The notes below the pieces were generated by a model. The model was not told the origin of the DNA. It saw only the letters and a program-made list of their open reading frames with translations, and searched no databases. Below, piece by piece: positions 1 to 12,058 of a stretch of DNA of 64,000 nt. Made by a program: the position numbers and the translations under genes. Source of the DNA: Phanerodontia chrysosporium (Eukaryota; Basidiomycota; Agaricomycetes; Polyporales; Phanerochaetaceae); the NCBI GenBank assembly GCA_001910725.1, contig MJGA01000001.1, forward strand, positions 2,576,168 to 2,640,167, read 5' to 3'. Numbering within the stretch: the first letter of the stretch is position 1; every line of letters starts with the position of its first letter.

Positions 1-260
1 ATGAGCAAGTATCGGTTTGTGCCTTTTTAAGCATTGTCAGCTCAGTCTCCCACAATCTGTCCATCCTTCGGTGCACGGTGGTGCGCTGTCGTGCTGGCTT
101 TAGAACCATGCTCATAGTTTTCTGTGCAAATGACGCAGAATACTGTGGTCGATACAGCAGCTGTCGCTAGGCTTGCATAGCAAGGCCCTTGGATGGAGCA
201 GCATCGTTTGCAAAAGTGTTGTTATAGTACAGCGTTGGTCTATTCTTCACATCGAGCGCT

Positions 261-1598
261 TCACTTCTTTGGTTGGAGAAGCTTATCCTTGCTATGATAA
301 CAACAAATGAGAACAGTGTATGTGAGTAATCGCGAATAACACACCGTGGCACAGTGGGCGGGTTATCCGTGGGCGGAGCTTTGCAGGACACGATCTCCAT
401 TGGAAACTCAAGCTCAAGGTTGTTGCCAATGCCAGGAAATGCGATTTTCAACCGTCCACCATACTGCAACAACCCAGGTCAGACTAAGACACGCACGCAT
501 GCGAACACAACCCACCCCAAGCTCCATCTCCTCCGTCCGAAACGATGGCGTAGCGGCGATACGGAATGTCGACGCGAACGTCGCCTCCTGGCGCCAGCGG
601 CCGCGGCCTGCGCCGTCGGCGGCGTCCTGGGAGAGCGGGCGCCATGCCTTCTTCTCGACGACGCGCGTGTGCGCGGGGACGCGCCCGGGGCGGAAGCAGT
701 CGAAGCGGTCGAGGAGGTCGCACGTGAGCGCGGCGCGCTCCTTTGCGCAGCGCGCGTGGCGCGCGAGGCGGAAGTCGAGGTCGGGGAAGCGCGACGGCGG
801 CGCGGGGAAGACGTGCGCCGCCTGCGCCTCCGCGGCATCCATCACGCGCGACGTCGTCACGACGCGCAGCGTGAAGGGGATGTCCGTGTCCGTGGGGAAG
901 ACTCGTATGTCGGGCACGGCGAGCTGTGTCCAGAATTTCCGTCAGTCATGGATGCCTGAATAATGTGGGCAGCGGGGCACGCACTGATGCAGACACATGC
1001 GAGTATTCGCCCCACAGTCCCCTGCGTATGTCCTTCTCAGCGTGGACAGTCTTCCACTCTCCTTGCCAGGGACCCGCGCTGAGCGTCTCATGCAAAATAG
1101 CACCTTTCCTGCTACCCGGGACGACGCTGATATGCTCCTCAACGACCTGGTTTTTGTGTATCCCTGGTCGCCTTGCGGTTATCACCAGGGAATAGACGAC
1201 AGAGCCCGCCCAATGGGAACTGATGATCTCGCAGGAGGGGGCAGATTGGGCGGCAGTAAGAAGGAGAATGGTATGGGAAGCACTTCGGGCTGTCCCATAC
1301 CCTGGTGCCAGACGGACATGCCCTCGGAGAGGAGGTCCATAGTCGGTTTCACTTTGGCGTTGACGGACTGCACGGGGCGAGCGGTGTCTCCGACTGTGGG
1401 TGACGTAGTGGAGTTCGTCCTCGCGGGCGTTCTACGTAAGAGTACACATGATCAGTTGGGTGCCGACACAAGTGTAGGGTTGTGATCCTACACGTAGAGT
1501 GCGCCCTTCAGCTCTAGGCGGATGTCTTCCACTCTGGCCTTTGCGAGGCCAACGATATCTAGCTGCACGAAGCCATCAATGCGTTCTCCCGCGAGCCG
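261..1598 (-). CDS. Arrestin-like (alpha-arrestin) protein, 5' end not resolved
   Basis: Fungal arrestin-related proteins are cargo adaptors that bring ubiquitin ligases to membrane proteins. Read on the minus strand, the exons carry an arrestin N-domain ('GERIDGFVQLDI', 'VEDIRLELKGALY', 'LPIPFSFLLPPNLPP'), then 'VVYSLVITARRPG' and 'DIRRGLWGEY', then a C-domain with 'PDIRVFPTDTDIPFTLRV' and 'GRLKIAFPGIGN'. Introns are visible near 1440-1495, 930-985, 470-515 and 294-346; the last gives a C-terminus ending KDKLLQPKK and a stop at 261. The exon beginning at 1598 follows a CAG acceptor, so the first exon lies upstream and was not found. The frame changes by one base in a C-run near 1235-1240, between 'PPNLPP' and 'SCEIISSHWAGS'. 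That is a sequencing error or a real lesion. Family assignment is by sequence pattern and is fairly sure. Confidence 0.7.
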
Positions 1599-1699
1599 CT
1601 GCGTCGATCATAGTCGAGGTTGCAAAGGACCATATGGAATGGGCGAAAGGCGCTGTGCAGGAGTTGGGGCGGGGAAGAAAGGAGATTAGTGCGTAAGTG

Positions 1700-2665
1700 A
1701 TAACCCGTTGTTATAACCGGAGTAACCTAACCGAACGCTGCCGCAGCGGTACTCCGAACAGCCATCATCACAATAGAAGTAATGCGCATGGACAGCCGTG
1801 TCTCGGTACCGCAGTGACTGCGGTCGGGAGTGGCTGACCATGGAGCAGAATGTGAGAATAAGGTTCGCGAGCACAGCCGAGATCTGCACCTACCATGGGC
1901 AAGCCCCGTGGCTTGAAACCATCAGGTTACACAGCACGTCTAGGAGACGTTCCAGGCATGTAAAGAGCTTTGGGAAGCATCACAATCTCCATCATGGCTT
2001 ACAGCGTACAGTAGGCGCAGACGCATGCCACTTGATCAGCTACTTCGCTGGAAGCCACTGACACAAATGGCAGCCAACTCTATGTTAGGGCGCATACTCG
2101 AGCTTGTTGAACTGGAACAGTCGTGATCACGACTGTGTCTGGCGCGCCCGGGTACATCGAGGGATTCGCTGCGGACTAGCTATCACAAGCACGAAATCTG
2201 TTGGCAGTCCATATCAGTCCAATGCTTGCCCACAATGCAGCGAACGCACGAAAGGTGATGTCCAAGCGTATTGCAGCGAATTGATGGTTTGGGCCTGTAA
2301 CTAGTTGTAGCACTCAGGATACTTCTATGCTGTACTTGATGTTGGTAAGGGTATCGCAGTCGTGACTGTTCATTGGATATCTACCAAACGGCGTTGAAAG
2401 CTGATGACTGCGTACACGACAGGCACCAGGCAAAGTCCTGCCATCACCTAACGATGTTCCAGCTTCCCCTCTTAACCTCCGACAGGCCAATAACCCAATA
2501 TAATCACGAGATGGCCTGGGCTTGACGTGCTTCCTCTAACGCCTTGGCGTGCCATGCCATTTTCGGCGCATATACCCAGGTCTGCGCTAGCGTTGCGTAG
2601 CTGGAGGCGGGGATAGGGTTTGTTAACTCGTGTTGGTCCCAGAGGATCTCAGATTCACGATGGCG
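1700..2665. other. Intergenic, no gene recognised
   Basis: No ORF with recognisable protein features is seen on either strand. The first exon and promoter of the arrestin-like gene presumably lie at the left end of this stretch. Confidence 0.4.
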
Positions 2666-2669
2666 TAGT

Positions 2670-3486
2670 CTACGAAGCGGACTCGGCGGGTACGGTGGGC
2701 TCTAGTGGCTTGGCGAGATCCGCAACCTTGCTCTGGACGTCCGTGGCATGCTGTGCAAAATCACGGACTGAGCATGGCACATTACTGTCAAGGTAGAGTG
2801 CACGCACCTTCATAAGCTCGTCAATCTGCACCTTCACCTTGTCCATGGTGGCAAGTCTCGTCTTGCTCTCCTTCAAGAGTTCGTCTTTCAAGGCCTGCAA
2901 TCGCTTGCATTCCTTATCGAGTCTAAAGCAGCTTAGCGCTTTGCAGAACAAACATTGTAGATGATGCTTACCGCTGTCTCTCCGCGAGTTCAAAGTTGAG
3001 TTGGTTCAACATGAGGCTATGTTCATTGTTGAGAACCTCTCCGTTCGCATCTCCTCGGGTGCATGTTCCAGGAACTCTTCAAGGGAATGCAGAGGGATAT
3101 CTTGGTATATTGACCTATAGGGTCCGGTTACCCAAGCGCGTCCACGCACTGAGTTGAATGGCGACTCACGCAAACTGCCTGCACTTTTCGATCTCACGCT
3201 CGAGGTGACGCTTCTCATAGAGCAAGTTCTGGAGTCCAAGATAGGTCTGGTCCATATCATGGCGCATCTCCGCGGTTGCCTGCTTGTGCGCACGCGTTGC
3301 GGCGTTCGCGGCACGGTTGAGGGCCTTCAGGCGGGCGAAGAGCGCACCCGCGCGGATCTGGACGGAGGACGGCTCATGGTTGAGATAGGCGGAGGAGACG
3401 AGGTCGCGGAGGCTGTCTATGACGGCGTCCGGGGACGCTGGGAAGACGTGTTGGGCGGCGGCGTTGGTGGTGTCGACGAGGGCCAT
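2670..3486 (-). CDS. THO complex subunit 5 (THOC5 family)
   Basis: THOC5 is a subunit of the nuclear THO/TREX complex, which couples transcription to mRNA export. The start is the ATG at 3486 (MALVDTTNAAAQHVFP). The family signature is the coiled-coil stretch 'LQNLLYEKRHLEREIEKC' followed by 'YQDIPLHSLEEFLEHAPEE' and 'SLMLNQLNFELAERQR', ending in a helical tail 'LDKECKRLQALKDELLKESK'. Introns are near 3119-3171 and 2945-2975. At roughly 225 aa it has the short fungal form. The frame slips by one base near 3030: the reading 'EEMRTERF' runs to a stop, while the shifted frame gives the conserved 'GEVLNNEHSLMLNQLN'. The gene is divergent from the G6PD gene, and about 290 bp separates the two starts. 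Confidence 0.78.
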
Positions 3487-3773
3487 GGTCGGGAGGAAGA
3501 CGCGGACGAGTGCCGGAGAGCGTGGGCCAGTGGCCGGGGGACGGTCCCGTGCGGCCGGACCGATGGGAAGGCGTGACAGAGGACTAAGCGGGGTCGCTGG
3601 GGGTGACGCCGTGACAGGATATGATAAGGAGATGATGCAAGCGTGACCCTGCCGGGCGCTCGCGCATTCGGGGTTCGCCATGGGATTATGCAGCTTTATA
3701 GCCAGGCATCGTCCTGCCAAAGTCCTACACACCCCTCTCACCACCGTCTCTGTCCCAGCCTTCCTCCATCACC
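3487..3773. promoter_or_regulatory. Shared divergent promoter, THOC5-like / G6PD
   Basis: About 287 bp separates two divergent start codons, so both promoters must lie here. Pyrimidine-rich sequence precedes the G6PD ATG (about 3720-3770), as is common in fungal promoters. No TATAAA box is seen. Confidence 0.45.
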
Positions 3774-5647
3774 ATGCCGCAGCGGAACCGCTCAGACTCT
3801 GGCACCATCCCCTCCATGGAGGGCACACACCACGAGCTCCGGGACAACACCGTCATCGTCGGTGCGTACTCGGAGCACGCTTTCCTCCTCGAGCCTGCGC
3901 AATCTAACACGTAAGGCTAGTCCTCGGTGCATCGGGAGATCTTGCAAAGAAGAAGGTGCGCACACATCGCGTGAATCACGCTAATCAAGAGTCTTACGTC
4001 TGGTCTAGACGTACCCAGCCCTCTTTGGCCTCTACCGCAGGGGATACCTCCCCAAGGGTGTCAAGATCGTCGGATATGCGCGTACCAAGATGGACAACGC
4101 CGAATACCACAAACGCATCACATCCTACATCAAAGATGTCGAGGACGATGAGGGCAAGCAAAAGCTAGAGGAGTTCAAGGAGCTCAGCACCTACCAAAGC
4201 GGCGGTTACGAGGACGGCGAGTCTTTTGACAAGCTCAACAAGTACCTCCAGGAGATCGAGAGCGGCTTCCAGGGTAACGAGCGCCACCGTCTTTTCTACC
4301 TCGCTCTTCCCCCCAGCGTCTTCATCCCCGTGGCGCAGAACTTGAAGGAGCACTGCTACTCCCGCGCTGGCATTAACCGCATCATCGTCGAGAAGCCCTT
4401 TGGAAAGGACTCGGCCAGCTGCCGCGACCTCTTGAACGCGCTCAAGGAGCACTGGACGGAGGACGAGACGTTCCGTATCGACCACTACCTCGGCAAGGAG
4501 ATGGTGAAGAACCTGCTCGTGCTGCGCTTCGCCAACGTCGCGATGAACGCAGCCTGGGACAAGAACTCGATTAGCAACGTGCAGATCACCTTCAAGGAGC
4601 CGTTTGGCACTGAGGGCCGTGGCGGGTACTTTGACGAGTTCGGCATCATTCGCGACATCCTCCAGAACCGTGAGTCGCGTCTGCCGTGCCGGGTGACGCG
4701 TACTGACGGCCCCCACAGACTTGATGCAGGTGCTCTCTATCCTGACGATGGAGCGCCCAGTGTCGTTCGCCGCGGAGGACATCCGTGACGAGAAGGTACG
4801 CGTTACGCGCGCCTATGTCGTCACTCAGTCCGTCTTACCAAGCCTCCCCAAAATTCGTGTGAATTTAGGTCAAGGTCCTGAGGGCCATTCCTCCGGTCGA
4901 GCGCGAGGACACGCTTCTCGGACAGTATGTCGCTGCGAACGGCAAGCCCGGCTATCTCGACGATGATACCGTCCCACCCAACTCCGTGTGCCCGACCTTT
5001 GCCGCGACGACGCTGTGGATCCACAACCCACGGTGGGAGGGTGTTCCGTTCATCCTCAAGGCCGGCAAAGGTGCGCGAGCATTCTCGGATCGCACACGAG
5101 CGTTGCTGACTGAGCTGCCCGCCCCAAAGCGCTGAACGAGGCCAAGGTCGAGATCCGCATCCAGTTCAAGGACGTGACGCAGGGCATCTTCAAGGACATC
5201 GCCCGCAACGAGCTCGTCATCCGCATCCAGCCCGCGGAGGCGATGTACCTGAAGTTGAACACGAAGACCCCCGGCCTGCAGACGCGTGCGATCCCGACCG
5301 AGATGGACCTGACGTACAAGCGCCGCTTCACAGACGTGTACATCCCCGAGGCGTACGAGTCGCTTATCCTCGATGCGCTCCGCGGCGACCACTCCAACTT
5401 TGTGCGCGACGACGAGCTCGACGTCGCCTGGAAGGTGCGTCTCGCGCCACGCGCGCGCTGTGTCGCAGAGCGCACGCTGACGCGCCTACGCGCCCCTCTA
5501 CAGATCTTCACGCCGATCCTCCACTGGATAGAGGGCAAGCACGGCCCCGCGCCGAGGCCTGTGCCGTACCCGTACGGCTCGCGCGGACCAAAAGAGCTCG
5601 ACACGTTCATCCAGAAGTATGGCTACAAGCGCGCCGCCGAGGGATAG
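3774..5647 (+). CDS. zwf1: Glucose-6-phosphate 1-dehydrogenase
   Basis: This enzyme catalyses the first step of the oxidative pentose phosphate pathway, oxidising glucose 6-phosphate with NADP in the cytosol. The start is the ATG at 3774 (MPQRNRSDSGTIPSMEG). The NADP-binding motif 'GASGDLAKKK' is split from the N-terminus by an intron. The substrate and active-site motif 'RIDHYLGKE' lies near 4480. The following blocks 'FKEPFGTEGRGGYFDEFGI' and 'GVPFILKAGKALNEAKVEI' are typical of the family, and the C-terminus is 'KYGYKRAAEGstop'. Introns of about 50-70 nt are seen near 3862-3920, 3955-4008, 4669-4719, 4795-4868, 5070-5128 and 5434-5503. All frames join cleanly and the length of roughly 510 aa is normal. 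Confidence 0.95.
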
Positions 5648-5659
5648 TGCGTATCTTTT

Positions 5660-6245
5660 GGCCTTGCCAACTCCGATTCGCGTTACTGACAGATACCCAT
5701 TGTGCAGCTCGTGGCCCGTCACGAACATGTCTGCACTCTAAGTTACCAGGCAAACAAGAAGCAATAATGAGAATACCAAACGTGTACGTCTACCCCAGCG
5801 CTGTGGGAAGGAGGAAAGGAAGGCATAGACATAATTGACCGACGTCCAATGTACTACGTACGTACGAATGCAAGTGATTTTGTGCAGCTGTGATGGATAT
5901 CGTATTGTGCGTGCATCGTCTCCTGGGTTATCTGCGGTTACGCTGTCTCTCGAGGAATGAATTGATATATTACAACAACGGGCGAGCCCGGACCTGTACA
6001 GAGTGCGTGTTCATAATACCAAATAATACAACGTCATGGGAGGAATTGTGAGATCGTCGCGTGCAGAGACGAGTAGGCCAAAGGGGTGTGATATGAGCCA
6101 ACGATGGAGTAGGCGGGGAAAGAGGGGAGTTGCAAGGCGAAGGTAGCAGATAGAAGAGTGGAAGCTTCCGGATATGTGACACCAGGAGGTGCAAGCAGGT
6201 CGAAGATCGACTAGGCAGAATGAGGAACAATGTGAGCGTGACAAG
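5660..6245. other. Intergenic between convergent genes
   Basis: This stretch holds the 3' flanks of the G6PD gene (plus strand) and the E2 gene (minus strand). No coding sequence is supported. Confidence 0.4.
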
Positions 6246-6250
6246 AGGAG

Positions 6251-7078
6251 CTAATCGTCCGCCGGCTGCTCGTCGTCCTCGCTTATGCTGCCGATGTCGC
6301 TCATCTCCTCGTCCTGCTCCTCCTCTTCGCCGTCGGCTGCCGCATCGGCAGCTTCCTTCGTTGCAAAGCGCTGCACGTACTCTGGCGAGGGCGTAAGAGG
6401 TGCCTATCAAGGGAGTGGTAGAATCGCTTACCCTTGACCTTTGCTTCATACTCCTTGGGGTGGCGCATCAGCAGCGCAGCTGCCTCACCGTTAAGCGGGT
6501 CATTTGGGTTTGGGTATCGGAGGAGCTGGGGCAGAAAAACCTCGAAGATGTTGATCATATCTATTCGAATGGTCAAAGGTCGTCCGGGACGACGTGCATG
6601 GCTACGCACCAAACATTGGCGACCATGTCTGGTTGATGACATCGAGACAGACTGAGCCGCTTCTGGTCGATCTGGTAAGCGTGTATAGGCAGACACTGCA
6701 CCAGAGCACGTACAATTCATCAATATTCGGGTGGAATATCTTGTTCATGAAACCTATGCTGGGGGACTTGAATGGGTATTGGTCCGGGAGCTCGACGTGA
6801 ATCTTCCACACTCCGCCGGCGAAGGGTGCTAGGGAGAGGGACCGTCGATGAGCACAATCGCCCGCACCCTAGAAAAGGCACACCCACTCTCGGCAGGGCC
6901 GTAGAACCGCACGTAGAACTCCTGCATATTGTCGTTCACGAGGTTGACCTCGTAGTCGGACATGAGCCTGTGATAACCGTGGTCAGTGCCGAGTGGCGGG
7001 GCGCACGGGTGGGCGCGGGGCGACGCACAGCTTCATCACGTCGGTCTCGATGCGACGCTTGCTGGGTGAGCTGTATAT
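6251..7078 (-). CDS. ubc8: Ubiquitin-conjugating enzyme E2, UBC8/UBE2H type (start unresolved)
   Basis: This enzyme is the E2 of the GID/CTLH ubiquitin ligase system, which degrades gluconeogenic enzymes in yeast. The exons give '[15 protein letters not shown]', '[20 protein letters not shown]', '[12 protein letters not shown]', '[18 protein letters not shown]' with the catalytic Cys in SVCLDV, and '[19 protein letters not shown]'. The tail is acidic ('[20 protein letters not shown]'), as in UBE2H. The TAG stop is at 6251-6253. At least four short introns are present. The first small exon carrying the initiator Met was not found: 'SSPSKRR' follows a CAG acceptor at about 7078, and the upstream frame has no ATG. 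The family call is secure; the 5' end is not. Confidence 0.87.
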
Positions 7079-7079
7079 A

Positions 7080-7815
7080 CGCAAGGCGCTGCTGTCAGGA
7101 CACGCTTCGCACGCTCAGGACGAGGGGGCACTTATCATAGTAGCGTGTATGCGGGCGCGGGGTGTGTGCTGGGTGGGGTGAGCTGGGCGGGGGCGGTGCG
7201 GTGGTGGTGGGCGGAGGCAAGAGGCAGGGGAACGCTGGTCGCGCGCTGGAGTGTGCCGGGAGACGGCTGGTCGCTGTGCTACGCAGCGGGAGAGGTCGAT
7301 GTCCGTAGCGCCGGTGCTCTCCCGCTGTATTATCCCGGCCGCCGGCTGTTTCGGCGCGGACCTGCGCGGTCAGACCGCCGACTCTATACACTCAAGCTCT
7401 ACCATCTCGCCGTTATACTCAGCATTCGAGGCAACCACCGCGCGAATAGCCAGCTAGAGACGAAGCCGAGGCGCAGGATTTCGCAGCGCAGTTTATTACG
7501 TTTTAGCTGATATTTTCATCCGTTCAGGACGCCTCATCGATCTCCGCAACATAGTGGCGAAAGATACCTCGGAGCCTGCGTATGCGAAAGCTACTAGCCT
7601 CTCTCGTGCAGTCCACGAGGCATAACCGTAAATCATGGAACTTAGCCAACGGTGTTCTCGCGTATGGCAATTCTCGTAAAAATGCCGACAGACATCGTAC
7701 ATCCTCTCCCACCCAATCACCCACGCGGCGAAACCTAGTGTGCTTGCATTGCACTAGAATGTATTGGTGATTATAGTCCTCACTCTTCATCTTGCTGTCG
7801 ATCTTCTTGCGACAG
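7080..7815. other. Intergenic / 5' region of the E2 gene
   Basis: GC-rich sequence probably holds the first exon and promoter of the minus-strand E2 gene. No other gene was recognised. Confidence 0.3.
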
Positions 7816-7817
7816 GT

Positions 7818-8483
7818 TTAGTACCAGGACCACTCCTCGACGACACACGCAGCGGCGTCATGCGAGCATGGATAGGGCTTCCGCCCGCGCGTCGTGCCTG
7901 CTTCTTTCCTCGGGGCTCCGACGCTCGCCTCGGCTGCCCTTCCAATCTCGACGGGCTGCTCCCTAAACGCACGGGTTGCCACTAGGACGGCTAGATGATG
8001 CCCGTAAGCACACGCTCGGATCTGGCTGCATAGGGGAACGGAGACGCACCTAGGCAGAGGAGTCCAAACCCGACAATCAGGATCAGCTCCTCTTGTGTCT
8101 GCGACAGGAATCGGCCGTCTGTCGGTGGTGCATCCAGACACTGTCGCACCAGAGTCAGTTTACTGACACGTGCGTGTACTCGACGAACGCGTACAAGAGG
8201 GCCATGCATGCCAGCGCAAGCACCGCGACAGTTGTTTGCGTCAGGCTGTAGAAGTCTACCGTGCGGAGTCTCTGTCAGTCGCTGCGGTCTGGCTGTACCT
8301 CCGGGTCCTTACGAGTGGCAGCAGGGATGGCGCGCGCAATGCCGACCGCGACCAGCGCGGCACCCGCCGCTAGAACACACTGTCAGTTCCGCTGCATTCG
8401 ACTCGCCCTCTCTCCCTTTACGGACCTGCTGCGATCGATTGCAGGGGGTGTCCCCTGAAGAGCGGTCTATCGTGATGCGACAT
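7818..8483 (-). CDS. Small three-helix membrane protein, unknown function
   Basis: I do not recognise this gene by name. Starting at the ATG at 8483 (MSHHDRPLFRGHPLQSIAA), four exons join in frame with GT-AG introns of about 56, 57, 71 and 57 nt. The protein is about 140 aa. Three hydrophobic segments are clear: 'AAGAALVAVGIARAIPAAT', 'TTVAVLALACMALLYAFV' and 'ELILIVGFGLLCLAVLVA'. A hydrophilic tail follows, ending 'VVEEWSWY'. It sits beside two other predicted multi-pass proteins on the same strand (8868-9968 and 10976-12058). The splice model is inferred from frame and splice signals only. Confidence 0.5.
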
Positions 8484-8867
8484 CCTAGAGGGTTGGCACG
8501 AAAAGGAGAAGTGCAGCTAGGGTTCTTGCGGGCCCCCTGATATGCGTTTACGGCTGCTTGAGCACGCTCCTGCGGCTCGGCCGGGGACGCCTGACCCGCC
8601 CTGTTCCACGACACGCCTCGCGGAGGGCACGTTGCAATGGAGCCATCCCAACGCGGGGATAAACGCACAAGATTTGCCCGTAACAGCACAATAACACGCG
8701 TCCCGAAGGCAGCGGCCCTGGCGCGTTCTGATCCATGCGTTCACGTGCGTAACCTCGTCAATGTGGCTTAGTCTCGTAACATTTCGTAACTAATAGCCAT
8801 GCTGTTTCTAACACAGTAGCAGTGTGTCGGGTCCATTTCTGTATCCGTATTTCGTCTTGCTGCGACG

Positions 8868-9968
8868 CTATACGCTTTGCACGACACCCGGCACCTGGGT
8901 GACCACAGGCGGGCGACCGTGCTGAGGTTGGATGACGAGCGAATGTCCGGGTTGCTGCGACACGACGTATCCCCCGTTCACCATCTGCGGCTGACTGGGA
9001 AGCCTGTGCTGGATACTGCATCGGCGACCCGGCGGGGTACGCATAGTTGTAACGGCCAGGGCTCATGCCGCCGTTCTCCTCCATTCCTGGGTACTGGCCG
9101 AACCAGGGCAACTCCCAGATGGGCTCGAACCATGCGCCGTACCGTCCAAACACCTTGGCGCGAGAGGCGAGTGTAATGAGGATCCAGAGGAAGATGGCGA
9201 CTAAGGGCAGAACTGGTCAGTCCGGCGTTGGGTATCAGGTGCAATGAAACTGACAGAGGCAGAAGTTCATCCAGGAGAATGCTTCGATGACCTTCATCTC
9301 GTAGCAGTAGGATTTTGCACTGACTAGTGAAGGAGAGCGTTCAATGATAGTCTCTCGAGGAATAAACTTCTGGACTCACTGGTTCCAGATTTTGTCGGCG
9401 TGCGCTTCCCCCCTAGTCCATCGCATTGCACGTTCCCAATGATGTCTCTGGAGAATAGTGAGACAATACTGTAACTTTCCTCGCTGCGTCACTTACGCTG
9501 ACCAGGCACCCATCGCTAGGATCGCAGTCAGAATTGGTAATCCATACCTAGGCGTAATTCTGCTTACCCAGCCAGAGTACTCCCAAGATGAACAGAGCAA
9601 TCGCTTCGTATATCGGTTGAGACCATGCATTTCTAAGGGAGAGTAAGGACCGTTTATAGCACGGATGTGAATGGGGACTTGCAGTAGAAGGAACGCCAGT
9701 ATCGTCAAGGATGGGACAATCAAGGCAAATATCGTGAAGTCCTCTGCAGCGATTCGCTCAGTTCGTTCTTCATACACAGGTAGCCGAATAAACGTACCAT
9801 GGAGGTCGGGAAGGAACACGCTTGCTAGGTACGCATCGATCCCGAGAACGGTGACTGCCAGTAGAAAAACAGACGCTATTGAACTGCATGTTATCTTGAG
9901 CTCTTCGATGAAGTTAATCCGCACTCACTATGGCCGTACAGGCGCATATCTCTGAATAGCTGTGTCAT
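8868..9968 (-). CDS. Multi-pass membrane protein, possibly MARVEL-like
   Basis: The proposed start is the ATG at 9968 (MTQLFRDMRLYGH). The exons encode hydrophobic segments including 'FTIFALIVPSLTILAFLLL' and 'GLPILTAILAMGAW'. The last helix lies before 'FGRYGAWFEPIWELPWFGQY', followed by a Pro/Gln/Tyr-rich cytoplasmic-type tail. The layout resembles the neighbour at 10976-12058: helices, then an aromatic patch ending in PWF, then a polar tail. Near 8990 the frame slips by one base between 'YPAQASQ' and 'QPQMVNGGYVVSQQPGHS'; the shifted frame runs to a natural end 'QVPGVVQSV' with stop at 8868. Function is unknown and the exon joins around 9250-9490 are not fully worked out. Confidence 0.5.
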
Positions 9969-10975
9969 CTAGATCCGCCGGAGACTATGAGCACTCTCTC
10001 CGCCGGTGCGTGGCTCGACGACGCACCTCGGAGACACCACTAGCAGCTCCAAGCTATGCAAGCCAAGTTTACTGTCGTCAGAATCGTGGGGGTCGTGAGG
10101 CGGGGGCTGTCCGGGTCGTGGTGGAAGCGAGGGAGGGATTCGGGGAGCGGCACTGTCAAGGTATATGAAAGGCGCGAGGTCCCTGCAAGCGACTGCACCT
10201 TGGTTCGCCTTTGAGGCAGTTCGGCTTCAAACCAAATGACGTACAGCGGGAGCTGAACCCATTGTATTCGCCGTGAACCAGTGCGAACCACGCGCCAACC
10301 TCGGGGCGCGCATCAAGCACCGTTATTCGAGTCTCCCACGCTAACCCTTCCCGAAACGCACTATCTTCCCACAGCGTTATTTGCCTTCTTCGCTGTATCC
10401 GAATGGTGGGACAACGGGTGAGACAATCAGTGAGACAGATGCAACATCGTGAATGTTGCTCAGCTGGCTCGAACAGTGCTTCACTGCCGTTGTGCAAATA
10501 CATCCAAATAAAGACCGCCTAAGCGCTCGATTGACTAACATATGTTCAGAATGATGCTAGGCTTGAGTCGCACAACGGCAGAGGATCCAATATGAGAGCT
10601 TGTGCACAGTACTTCCATCATGGGCTCGAGATGCTTTCGCTATCATTGCTCTGGGAGAAGTCTATGGTAAACCTAGGCTTACCCTCAGGATGCGGTAGCG
10701 ATCCAGAAATCCTCGATATATCCGTGATTGCAGAGCCAGAAAACTAAAGTACCTGCGTACCCTCGGATAGTGAAGCCACCCTCCGCGGTCAAAATAACCC
10801 CATTCATCGAGTCAATATATCGTACAAGGAGCGAATGTGGTACGACGCCCAATGTTCCCTAGTATGTACAAGATCTATAATACAGCTCATGGCTTTCCGT
10901 GAATACATATTCCGTCTGGGCGGTGTCTCATCTAGGCGTGGGAAGACGTAAACAGGGTGCGAGCCAACACGTGCA
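9969..10975. other. Intergenic, no gene recognised
   Basis: Minus-strand ORFs here (for example 10156-10503) show no recognisable domain. A short weak coding signal cannot be excluded. Confidence 0.3.
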
Positions 10976-12058
10976 TCACCGCCGGGGCGATGCATCCCGC
11001 AGGTACTTGTCGCGCACCTGCCGCGCCGACTCGCCCACACGTGCAGGCTCGGGCTGCGTGTGTGGGATCATGTACACGTACGTCGGTGCCTCGTTCTTCG
11101 TCGGCGAGTCGCGGCGCGTCGCCGACGGGCGCCGCTGGTGGTTCCGCGACTGCGACGGACGCTTCTCCGGGACGGCGGGGCGCTTATCGGGGACGGGCGG
11201 CCGCCGGCCATACGAGCGGTCGACGTAGATCTCGTCGTTGGCGTATGCCTTCTCGGCGTACACCTTCTCCGAGTGCGAGCGGTACAGCTGGGGCTGCTGC
11301 GAGCGTGTCGACGCGCTGCGCTTCGCGTTGACGGGAGGGGGGAGCTTCCCGGTCTGTGCGTCCCGGCCGGCGAACCAGGGGAAGGCCGTGACAGACGACA
11401 CCCAGACGTGGTTGTGGCCCCAGCGATGGTGCCGGATGGCAAGGTAGAGCAGCATTATGAGGAAGGCCCAGAGGAGAATAATGTTAAAGAATGAAAAGGC
11501 CTCGAGGACGCGGTATTGCGCGTGGAAGGTCTCGGTATTGACTGCGCGGGATGTCAGTGTCATGAGAGACATGATCGGATAACATACGTACACCCTGGAA
11601 TCTCGACTGCCTCTGTTGCGTCGGCAGATGAGAAGCACTCGACTTCCGAGTCTCCCGAGTCTGACGAGCCGAGGAAGGCACCAAGAGCAAGCCAGAGGAC
11701 GCCAAGCAGTCCCAAGCAGCCAAGTTCCACCCTCGTCGAAATGGGGTTCCTGTCCCTCCACAGACCGAAGCCAAGGAGAGCGATGAGGATAAGCAGACTT
11801 GCACTTGACACAAAGATGGCGAAGGGAACAAAACGAGCTGCAGGCGCGCATTAGGGTCAGCTGCGTCGAGAACAATGAATCTACGCACTGAGGTCGGATG
11901 AAATAAGGATGTTCTGAAGGTGCACCGCGATGGCCAAGCAGACAATGGTCCAGATCAGGACCAGGACTGCATTCCGTTTGTTAGTCTCTGCGTTTCTCGT
12001 AGTCAACGCGACACGCACCATAAATACAGGCCCGAGCGATGTTGAACTTCGAAGGCAT
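10976..12058 (-). CDS. MARVEL-like four-helix membrane protein with basic C-terminal tail
   Basis: The start is the ATG at 12058 (MPSKFNIARACIYG), followed by an intron and then the first helix 'VLVLIWTIVCLAIAVHLQ'. Further helices are 'AIFVSSASLLILIALLGFG', 'LGCLGLLGVLWLALGAFLG' and 'FFNIILLWAFLIMLLYLA'. The C-terminal tail of about 130 aa is rich in Arg, Pro and Ser ('KRPAVPEKRPSQSRN') and ends at the TGA at 10976. Four helices with a long polar cytoplasmic tail fit fungal MARVEL-domain proteins, which are often linked to plasma-membrane organisation. That assignment rests on architecture, not on a diagnostic motif. Confidence 0.6.

Noticed and set aside
10156..10503. 115-codon minus-strand ORF with several Cys residues
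   Set aside because: The Cys spacing fits no zinc-binding pattern I know, and there is no supporting context.
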